This document shows positions 1 through 5,488 of a stretch of 9,210 bases of DNA, one piece after another; the first letter of the stretch is position 1, and each line of letters starts with the position of its first letter. The stretch is taken from contig CALBGU010000024.1 of assembly GCA_937893155.1 (NCBI GenBank), forward strand, positions 1-9,210, given 5' to 3'. Origin of the DNA: an uncultured Treponema sp. Lineage in GTDB: Bacteria; Spirochaetota; Spirochaetia; Treponematales; Treponemataceae. A program made the translations under genes and the position numbers. Below the pieces are notes generated by a model, which was not told where the DNA came from, did no database searches, and saw nothing but the letters and a program-made list of their open reading frames with translations.

Positions 1-698
1 AGCGGCAGGAGATTTTGGACAACTGCAAAGACAAAGCCGAGCGAGAGCGAACGGAGGAGCTGATACGACCGATTTTGCGCGGCAGGGATATTAAAAGATA
101 CGAGTACAACTTTGCCGACCTTTATCTCATCAACACGCACAACGGCGTAAAGGAAAAGAACATTCCACGGATTGACATCAAAGATTATCCTGCTGTCAAA
201 AAACACCTTGATGAGTACTGGGCGAAGATTGAAAAAAGAAGCGACCAAGGCGACACTCCGTACAATTTGCGTAACTGCGCATATATGGACGAATTTTATA
301 AGCCAAAAATTGTATATCCATGTATTATGGCAAAAGAACCATCATTTATGTTTGATACGAATGGGGAATATTATACACCTGCACCTGGAAATATAATAAC
401 GGGTGATAATTTGGAATACCTATTAGGATTATTATGTTCTAAAATTGTTTATTTTGCACTTCGCAAATATTATATGGGCGGAGGTATTGAAGGAGAATTA
501 AAAACAAATCGGCTGTTAATTATGCCTATACCTAAATATATTGGCAGTGAAAAACAAAATAAAATCATTTCGCTTGTAAATTCTTTACAAAAAAAATATG
601 CAGATAAAATTTCAAACGAGATAGATTCGCTTGTATCTGACCTGTATAATCTTTCTGACGAAGAACGCAAGACAATCGGGTATATTGAGATAAAATAA
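1..698 (+). CDS. Type IIG-like restriction-modification enzyme, C-terminal part (partial at 5' end)
   Basis: The frame is open from base 3 at the window edge, so the gene starts upstream and only the last 231 residues are visible. The TTG at 15 is an internal Leu codon. The visible part resembles the TaqI-like C-terminal specificity region of Eco57I/type IIG enzymes, where one polypeptide methylates and cleaves DNA. It has the RPILRGRDIKRY block (codons 79-114), an aromatic-rich segment, FYKPKIVYPCI (from about 295), an NIITGDNLEYLLGLLCSK block, then a GG-x-KTNRLLIMPIPK block near 480-530. The tail is helical and ends DLYNLSDEERKTIGYIE, typical of the family. The catalytic and methyltransferase motifs would lie upstream and cannot be checked. 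Base composition falls from about 45% G+C (1-240) to about 30% (301-660) inside the gene. The first visible codons are repeated in inverted orientation at 2096-2118. A type I S subunit is a less likely alternative. Confidence 0.8.
   Translation, partial: RQEILDNCKDKAERERTEELIRPILRGRDIKRYEYNFADLYLINTHNGVKEKNIPRIDIKDYPAVKKHLDEYWAKIEKRSDQGDTPYNLRNCAYMDEFYKPKIVYPCIMAKEPSFMFDTNGEYYTPAPGNIITGDNLEYLLGLLCSKIVYFALRKYYMGGGIEGELKTNRLLIMPIPKYIGSEKQNKIISLVNSLQKKYADKISNEIDSLVSDLYNLSDEERKTIGYIEIK
3..25 (+). repeat. Left arm of 23-bp inverted repeat, inside the restriction-modification gene
   Basis: This stretch starts CGGCAGGAGATTTTGGA and ends AACTG. It is the reverse complement of 2096-2118 with a single mismatch (C20 here, T in the other copy). 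It encodes RQEILDN plus the first two bases of a Cys codon. The window begins only two bases before it, so the repeat could extend further left. Confidence 0.85.
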
Positions 699-708
699 AG
701 AACATTGT

Positions 709-757
709 TTTTATACACACCTTTATGACAAAGTGTGTATAAAAGCATACTTTTTTT
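709..757 (+). terminator. Intrinsic terminator between convergent genes
   Basis: A perfect 12-bp stem, TTTTATACACAC (709-720) with GTGTGTATAAAA (733-744), closes a 12-nt loop. A run of seven T follows at 751-757 after a six-base spacer. It starts 10 bases after the restriction-modification stop codon. The hairpin reads equally on the minus strand, where it lies just past the ATPase stop and could serve that gene too, but no proper U-run follows it there. The spacer before the T-run makes it an imperfect match to the classic model. Confidence 0.6.
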
Positions 758-2009
758 AAAAACTTACTTTATCTAGCAAAAAATCAAATAAATTCAGAAT
801 AAGGATTCCGCTCTCATTGCGGTATGTTGGCTGCATTCCGCCTGTAATCACAACTTTTTGAAAACTGTCTTTTATATGCAGCAAAGAACGCAACTCCTGC
901 TCTCGTTTTTCATCAGTATCAAGTGCAAATGCAGACTGCACATAAACTCTGTCGTATCCCTTGTTGCAGACAAAATCTACTTCCAGATTCTTGCGCTCGC
1001 TTTTGCCATCTGCATTTTTTGTGTTAAGAGTTACCTGTCCCACGTCAACTGAATATCCGCGAAGCCGAAGCTCGTTGTAAATCAGATTTTCCATAAGATG
1101 AGTTTGTTCTGTCTGCCTAAAATTCAATCGTGCATTCCGCAACCCAAGGTCTGAAAAATAATATTTTGCAGGAGTATCAATGTATCGCTTGCCTTTTATG
1201 TCATATCGTACAGATTTTTCTATCAAAAAAGCGTCCTGCATATAGTCGAGATAGGCTTTTATTGTATCCTGCGTAATGCTGCTTTTTTTGATAGATTTAA
1301 AAGTATCTGCAAGTTTTCTGGGATTTGTAAGACAGCCGATTGATGAAGAAAGTACATTTATCAGCTCTTCAAGGTCGTCATCTTTTTGGATTGCGTACCT
1401 TTCTTTTATGTCCACGATGTAGGTACTCAAAAAAAGCGACTTCAAATATTCTTTCTTTAGGTTTTCATCACTTTCTAATGCAACTTTCGGGAGGGCTCCA
1501 TAAGTCATATATTCAAGAAGCGCATCGTCTTTTTGTTTGTCTTGGTTTATTGAATAAAATTCCTTAAAAGATAATGGCTGAATATGAATCTCATAGCCTC
1601 GGCCTCTGAATTCCGTAATCACGTCTTTTGAAAGAAATTTTGCATTGCTGCCCGTCACATAGACATCAACATTCTTACTGTTTAAATAGCTGTTCAAGAC
1701 ATCTTCAAAATCACTGACCAACTGAACTTCGTCCAAGAGCACATAGTACATTTTTTCGTCGCCAATGCGGGCATCAATATACGCCAAAAGTTCATCTGGA
1801 TTTCTCAAATTTTTGTTTCGCCTGTCTTCCAAGTTTATTTGAATGATATGTTTGTCATCAATTCCCTCTTGTTTTAGAAAATCTGCAAAAAGATTGAACA
1901 AAAGAAACGATTTTCCGCACCTTCTAAGTCCCGTAATCACTTTTATCATACCATTATGGCGGGCTGCAATAAGTTTGTTCAAATATAAATCACGTTTTAT
2001 GCTAATCAT
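756..2009 (-). CDS. AAA+ ATPase with C-terminal DUF4143 domain
   Basis: A 417-residue protein of the standalone ATP-binding/DUF4143 family, whose cellular role is not settled. Walker A is GLRRCGKS (27-34). Walker B is YYVLLDEVQ (88-96) with D93 and E94. A sensor-1-like VTGSNA is at 118-123, and RGRG is at 135-138. The C-terminal half carries a restriction-endonuclease-like pattern: E307 in LMENLIYNEL, E343-x-D345 in LEVDF, and Q358 in VYVQSA. This suggests a degenerate or active PD-(D/E)XK fold. I chose the ATG at 2009, because the alternative TTG at 2045 adds only 12 hydrophobic residues and lies inside a promoter. No Shine-Dalgarno precedes the ATG, and the predicted transcript start is almost at the ATG, so a leaderless mRNA is likely. 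The gene is AT-rich and sits beside a restriction-modification gene, which fits horizontally acquired DNA. A role in defence is only inference. Confidence 0.85.
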   Translation of the reverse strand: MISIKRDLYLNKLIAARHNGMIKVITGLRRCGKSFLLFNLFADFLKQEGIDDKHIIQINLEDRRNKNLRNPDELLAYIDARIGDEKMYYVLLDEVQLVSDFEDVLNSYLNSKNVDVYVTGSNAKFLSKDVITEFRGRGYEIHIQPLSFKEFYSINQDKQKDDALLEYMTYGALPKVALESDENLKKEYLKSLFLSTYIVDIKERYAIQKDDDLEELINVLSSSIGCLTNPRKLADTFKSIKKSSITQDTIKAYLDYMQDAFLIEKSVRYDIKGKRYIDTPAKYYFSDLGLRNARLNFRQTEQTHLMENLIYNELRLRGYSVDVGQVTLNTKNADGKSERKNLEVDFVCNKGYDRVYVQSAFALDTDEKREQELRSLLHIKDSFQKVVITGGMQPTYRNESGILILNLFDFLLDKVSF

Positions 2010-2047
2010 AATTGATATTATTGCTGATATACGCAAAAATATCAATT
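2010..2047 (-). promoter_or_regulatory. Promoter overlapped by an inverted repeat, upstream of the ATPase gene
   Basis: On the minus strand a -35 TTGATA (2040-2045), a 17-bp spacer and a -10 AATAAT (2017-2022) form a good sigma70-like promoter. The -10 ends seven bases before the ATG. A perfect 10-bp inverted repeat, AATTGATATT (2010-2019) and AATATCAATT (2038-2047), overlaps both elements, as an operator for autoregulation might. No binding protein is identified. Confidence 0.5.
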
Positions 2048-2095
2048 AGAAAAACGAATATCAGTCGATATTTATGTGTATTTACGCATTTTTTT

Positions 2096-2118
2096 CAGTT
2101 ATCCAAAATCTCCTGCCG
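2096..2118 (-). repeat. Right arm of 23-bp inverted repeat, with in-frame stop
   Basis: The minus strand matches 22 of 23 bases of 3-25. Read in the same codon phase it gives RQEILDN and then TGA (the final TG plus the next A), where the full gene continues with Cys. It lies in the gap between the ATPase promoter and the end of priA. It looks like a remnant or recombination partner of the restriction-modification gene. Confidence 0.8.
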
Positions 2119-2170
2119 ATTTTCTAGGATATTTCGCGAAACAATGTTTACTTTTGAAAAAAATCCTTTC

Positions 2171-2190
2171 AGCAGGCTCTAGAGCAGGCT
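2171..2190 (-). repeat. Short direct duplication spanning the priA stop codon
   Basis: AGCAGGCT occurs at 2171-2178 and again at 2183-2190 with CTAG between, so on the minus strand the codons for Ser-Leu-Leu appear before and after the priA TAG, in the same frame. A run of seven T on the minus strand (2157-2163) follows, but only a 3-bp stem (CCT/AGG) precedes it, so I cannot claim a good priA terminator. Confidence 0.5.
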
Positions 2191-4149
2191 CACGGGGTCT
2201 ACGTCGATTTCGATATAGACTTTGGCTGGGGCGCGGAACGTGGAAAGCAGGCGACGGGCGGCTTCTTGCATTCGTGCGATGTTCGCGCCGCGCAAAATGA
2301 GCTGAAAGCGGTAGTTCGTCGAGAGCTTGAACAGCGGACATTCGGCAGGACCTAAAATCTCGAATCCCTGATTTTGCAGAGCTTTCGCCGCCTCTTCTGC
2401 CGTCTTTTCGGCGATTTCCTCATCGCTTGAGCGGAAGACAAGGCGCACCAGCCGCGAAAACGGCGGAAAAAGCAACACCTTTCGCATTTCAAGCTCTTCT
2501 TTGTAAAATAAATCGATATTGTTTTCGCACGCGCGCAAAATCGGCTCACGCTCTGGGCTGAACGACTGCACGATAACAAGTCCGTCGGGGAAAAATCGCC
2601 CCGCACGACCTGCGACTTGCGTGATGAGGCTGAAGGTCTTTTCGGCGGCGCGGAAGTCGGGCAAGTGCAATCCCGTGTCCGCATTGACGACACCGACAAG
2701 GCGCAGCGACGGGAAGTTTAGCCCCTTTGCGACCATCTGCGTGCCGAGCAGAATGTCGTATTCGCCGCGGCGGAACGAGTCGAGTTTTTCTTGCAGCTCG
2801 CCTTTTTTCGTCATAGAATCCGTGTCGATTCGCAAAACTTTCGCGCTCGGAAACTTCGCTTTCACCTCGCTTTCGATGTATTCCGTGCCGAAACCGACAT
2901 AGCCGATGTCGAGAGAGCCGCATTCTGGGCATTGCGCTAGAGGCTCGATTGACCAGCCGCAATAATGACAGCGCAGACGATTTTCGCTTTTGTGATAGGT
3001 CAGCGGCACGGAACAATTTTTGCACACTTGCTCATAGCCGCACATATTGCAGCGAAAAAAATGCGTAAATCCGCGTCTGTTCAAAAACAAAATCGTCTGC
3101 CGTTTCGCTTCGAGCGTGGCGCGGATTTCTTTTTCGAGTTCGCCCGACAAACAGCCCTGCATTTTTTTGTGCAGCGACAAGTTCACCGCGCGGATTTCGG
3201 GCATTGCGCCGCCTGCAAGCCGCTGGGTCAAAACGTGCTTTTTGATTTTGCCCTGATTCATCAAATGCCACGCCTCCACGCTCGGAGTCGCGCTTCCCAT
3301 CACGAGCGGGATTTTGTTCTTGAGCGCGCGGTACATCGCGACTTGGCGGGCGTGATAACGGGGCGTGCTTCCCGATTTATACGAGCTGTCGTGCTCTTCG
3401 TCGATGATAATCATTCCCAGCTCTGGCACAGGCGCAAAAATGGCAGAGCGCGCGCCGATGACGATACGGGCTTCTTTTGACAAAATGCGCTTCCATTCCG
3501 AAAGCCGCTGGCTTGGCGTAAGCCCCGAATGAAGCACGGCGACCGTTTGCCCGAACCGCTGAACAACCGCCTTGACGACTTGAGAGGTAAGGGCGATTTC
3601 TGGCACGAGGTAGATAATGCCTTTTTGTTTTTCAAGGAGCTTTTCCGCTGCCGACAAAAAAACTTCGGTTTTGCCGCTGCCCGTCTTGCCGTAAAGATAA
3701 TGAAATCCGTCGCTTTGTAAAATCCCCGATACAGCGGCTTCTTGCTCACGGGAAAGCGATTTTTTGCGGAACGTCTCCGCGTCTTCGATGAACGAAAAGC
3801 CAAGACTGTTCGCCTCCCGTTTTCCCGACGGCAACATACACGCAATCGCCTCGCCGAGCGAACACAGATAATATTTCGACACCCATTTTGCCACGTCGAG
3901 CATTTCGCTTGTCAACAGCGGCTCTTCGTCGGGAACGTTGAGAATCGGCTTGATTTTCTCCGCACTGACGGGGCAGTTTTTGGGAAGCTCATCGCTTTCA
4001 GACACGATGTATCCCGTCATTTTTCGCGCGCCAAACTTCACGTCCGCCCGCTTTCCGATTTCGGCAGAAAAGCCCTTTGTCGTGTCGTCCGCAGAATAAG
4101 TGAACGGCGTGTTTTCGGGAATATTAAAAACGATTTCGTAGTATTTCAT
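2179..4149 (-). CDS. priA: Primosomal replication restart helicase PriA
   Basis: A 656-residue superfamily 2 3'-5' DNA helicase that recognises abandoned replication forks and reloads the replisome. The N-terminal ~110 residues match the PriA DNA-binding region. Helicase motifs follow in order: Walker A GKTGSGKTE (154-162), LVPEIALTSQ (181-190), IGARSAIFAP (231-240), DEEH (250-253), GSATPS (285-290), GTQMVAKGLNFP (469-480) and QVAGRAGR (511-518). Eight cysteines for two zinc sites are all present (C367, C370, C376, C379, C394, C397, C407, C410). The end IEIDVDPVSLL is the usual PriA C-terminus, so the protein is full length, if on the short side for the family. The ATG at 4149 gives the expected start, with only a weak AGAGAG upstream. 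It lies 85 bases after the glycosylase gene on the same strand. Transcription is either by read-through of the hairpin between them or from an unseen promoter. Base composition is core-like. Confidence 0.97.
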   Translation of the reverse strand: MKYYEIVFNIPENTPFTYSADDTTKGFSAEIGKRADVKFGARKMTGYIVSESDELPKNCPVSAEKIKPILNVPDEEPLLTSEMLDVAKWVSKYYLCSLGEAIACMLPSGKREANSLGFSFIEDAETFRKKSLSREQEAAVSGILQSDGFHYLYGKTGSGKTEVFLSAAEKLLEKQKGIIYLVPEIALTSQVVKAVVQRFGQTVAVLHSGLTPSQRLSEWKRILSKEARIVIGARSAIFAPVPELGMIIIDEEHDSSYKSGSTPRYHARQVAMYRALKNKIPLVMGSATPSVEAWHLMNQGKIKKHVLTQRLAGGAMPEIRAVNLSLHKKMQGCLSGELEKEIRATLEAKRQTILFLNRRGFTHFFRCNMCGYEQVCKNCSVPLTYHKSENRLRCHYCGWSIEPLAQCPECGSLDIGYVGFGTEYIESEVKAKFPSAKVLRIDTDSMTKKGELQEKLDSFRRGEYDILLGTQMVAKGLNFPSLRLVGVVNADTGLHLPDFRAAEKTFSLITQVAGRAGRFFPDGLVIVQSFSPEREPILRACENNIDLFYKEELEMRKVLLFPPFSRLVRLVFRSSDEEIAEKTAEEAAKALQNQGFEILGPAECPLFKLSTNYRFQLILRGANIARMQEAARRLLSTFRAPAKVYIEIDVDPVSLL

Positions 4150-4160
4150 TTTGCTCTCTG

Positions 4161-4190
4161 AAAAAAGATTACCGTATCAAGTACGGTAAT
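4161..4190 (-). terminator. Intrinsic terminator or attenuator between glycosylase gene and priA
   Basis: On the minus strand a perfect 9-bp stem, ATTACCGTA / TACGGTAAT (4182-4190 and 4168-4176), encloses a five-base loop. One C and then six T (4161-4166) follow directly. It ends the glycosylase transcript and sits 12 bases before the priA ATG, so priA would depend on read-through or on a promoter overlapping this element. Confidence 0.65.
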
Positions 4191-4217
4191 GACATATTTT
4201 TTACGGTAATGACATAT
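4182..4217 (-). repeat. Two direct copies of a 16-bp element, 20 bp apart
   Basis: The minus strand carries ATATGTCATTACCGTA at 4202-4217 and again at 4182-4197, identical, separated by four bases of an A run. Part of the priA-proximal copy forms the 5' arm of the terminator hairpin. Both copies can in principle pair with the single TACGGTAAT arm. Two identical sites 20 bp apart, about two helical turns, would also suit a DNA-binding dimer. Confidence 0.7.
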
Positions 4218-4234
4218 CATTAAGACTGCCAGTT

Positions 4235-5143
4235 TCAAGACGGTCTTTGACCGTATTCGCCCACGAACGCGACAAGACGGCGGCGGAACACTTTGAGGTC
4301 TTCCCACGCATCGCGCTTTTTGCTCACGTCGCGAAGGAGCGCGCTCGGGTGATAGGTCGGCATAACGGGGATTCCGTTGACCATAAAGAAAATGCCGTGC
4401 AATTTGGTGATGCCGCTGTAGCCCGTAAGTGCCTGCATTGCGGTGTTGCCGAGAGCTAAAATCAGCGTGGGCTTGAGGATTTTTATCTGGGAATCGAGGT
4501 ATTTTCGGCAAATTGCGCACTCGTCGGCTTCAGGCGTGCGGTTGGCAGGCGGTCGGCATTTGACCACGTTCGCGATGTAGCAATTCGTGGCGCGAGAAAG
4601 CGAAATCGCCGAAAGCATTTTGTCCAACAGCTGCCCCGCCGCGCCAACAAACGGGCGACCTGTAACATCTTCATCGTGCCCCGGTCCCTCTCCCACGACA
4701 AGCACGAGCGGCTTTGCAACGCCTTCGCCAAAAACCGTATTCGTCCGCTTTTCTGCAAGACGGCAATTTCTGCAATCCTTCACCAATGCCGCCACACTCT
4801 CCAGCGTTTCTTTCTGCGCTTGTTGCACATTTGTTTGCACATCTTGAGAAACTGCCTGTGGCTGAGGAGAAACAGACTGTGCCTGTGGCTGAAGAAGGGC
4901 GGAAGCGGCGAGCGCGGCGGACATTTTCGCATTCGCATTTTCACCCAAAATCGTGCTTGGCGCTAATTGGTTTTCTTCTGGAACGTGAAAACTCACCGTC
5001 GGCGTTTCGCTCTGCGGCGGCGTTGGTGCGTCATCGGCAAAAACGGGCGTATCGGCAGTAAAAACAGCAGGCGTGTAGCCACATTCAAACGAAACGGTCT
5101 TTTTAAGAAGATTGTATATTGATAATTTATCTTGTGCAGTCAT
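4235..5143 (-). CDS. udg: Family 4 (thermophile-type) iron-sulfur uracil-DNA glycosylase
   Basis: A 302-residue enzyme that removes uracil from DNA and starts base excision repair. The catalytic domain fills residues ~115-302. It has the motif GEGPGHDED (151-159), GRPFVGAAGQLL (162-173), NVVKCRPPANRTP (192-204) and the C-terminal YHPSALLRD (264-272). Four cysteines fit the family 4Fe-4S cluster: C124 and C127 (CRNC), then C196 and C212 spaced C-x15-C. I chose the ATG at 5143 because the sequence after it (MTAQDKLSIYNLLKK) looks like a normal N-terminus. An upstream TTG at 5218 would add 25 residues with no known match. No Shine-Dalgarno is evident for either. Residues ~24-112 are a Pro/Ala/Gln/Ser/Thr-rich linker, making the protein longer than the ~200-residue family core. 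It lies 85 bases upstream of priA on the same strand. Confidence 0.93.
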   Translation of the reverse strand: MTAQDKLSIYNLLKKTVSFECGYTPAVFTADTPVFADDAPTPPQSETPTVSFHVPEENQLAPSTILGENANAKMSAALAASALLQPQAQSVSPQPQAVSQDVQTNVQQAQKETLESVAALVKDCRNCRLAEKRTNTVFGEGVAKPLVLVVGEGPGHDEDVTGRPFVGAAGQLLDKMLSAISLSRATNCYIANVVKCRPPANRTPEADECAICRKYLDSQIKILKPTLILALGNTAMQALTGYSGITKLHGIFFMVNGIPVMPTYHPSALLRDVSKKRDAWEDLKVFRRRLVAFVGEYGQRPS

Positions 5144-5237
5144 GGATACGCTTAGAATAGCAATAAATCCGCCTTTCTTCAAGTTATGCCCCCCGATTTT
5201 GTGTTCGCGCGGAAGCAAGTGAAGGACTCAACTCCCT

Positions 5238-5243
5238 TGTCAA
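5238..5243 (-). promoter_or_regulatory. Possible -35 element for the glycosylase gene
   Basis: The minus strand has a consensus TTGACA here, about 95 bases before the glycosylase ATG. No good -10 lies at 16-18 bases (17 bases gives ACTTGC), so a standard promoter is not established. The rest of 5144-5237 shows nothing else I can name apart from a run of six G on the minus strand near 5190. Confidence 0.25.
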
Positions 5244-5253
5244 TACAAAAATT

Positions 5254-5417
5254 TTGGCTATCGGCATTTTTGTTCAAAAACGAACATAACCAACTTGGCT
5301 ATCGGCGTTTTTGTTCAAAAATGAACATAACCAACTTGGCTATTATCATTTTTATGTGAAAATGAACATAACCATCACGGCTATCGGTATTTTTACTCGG
5401 AAATGAACATAACAAAA
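5254..5417. repeat. Four tandem copies of a 41-bp unit in a divergent intergenic region
   Basis: Units start at 5254, 5295, 5336 and 5377, each exactly 41 bp with no indels. Units 1 and 2 agree at 39 of 41 bases. Units 3 and 4 are more diverged. All four keep GGCTAT near the start, a TTTTT run in the middle and GAACATAAC near the end. Units 1 and 2 hold an inverted repeat GTTC-6 bp-GAAC (5272-5285, 5313-5326). The outer parts TTGGCTAT and ATAACCAA are also nearly complementary. The array lies between the glycosylase gene (minus) and the DUF4954 gene (plus). It could be a multi-site regulator array, a hairpin-forming RNA or a simple tandem repeat. Confidence 0.9.
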
Positions 5418-5433
5418 AAATAAGGCGTTCAAT

Positions 5434-5478
5434 ATGAACTCGCAAATGTCGAAAATAGAAAGACTATCAGTTTTTTGA
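5434..5478 (+). CDS. Possible 14-codon upstream ORF before the DUF4954 gene
   Basis: It encodes MNSQMSKIERLSVF. An AAGG (5422-5425) lies eight bases before its ATG, an acceptable ribosome binding site. Its TGA (5476-5478) shares a base with the AAGGA (5478-5482) used by the next gene, so its translation could couple to or interfere with that gene. It has no run of one amino acid that would mark a classic attenuator. It may be chance. Confidence 0.3.
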   Translation: MNSQMSKIERLSVF

Positions 5479-5488
5479 AGGAACGAAT

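Noticed and set aside
15..17. TTG at 15 as the start of the restriction-modification gene
   Set aside because: The frame is open to the window edge and the residues before it (RQEI) fit the family, so the gene begins upstream.
2010..2045. TTG start at 2045 for the ATPase
   Set aside because: It would put the promoter elements inside the coding region and add a tail not seen in the family. The ATG at 2009 fits better.
5144..5218. N-terminal extension of the glycosylase to TTG 5218, or to an internal TTG preceded by six G
   Set aside because: The G run is not a convincing ribosome binding site, and the extension lacks family-like sequence. The ATG at 5143 gives a typical N-terminus.
5254..5417. 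CRISPR array
   Set aside because: The units are contiguous and diverge as wholes. There are no unique spacers between conserved repeats and no cas genes.
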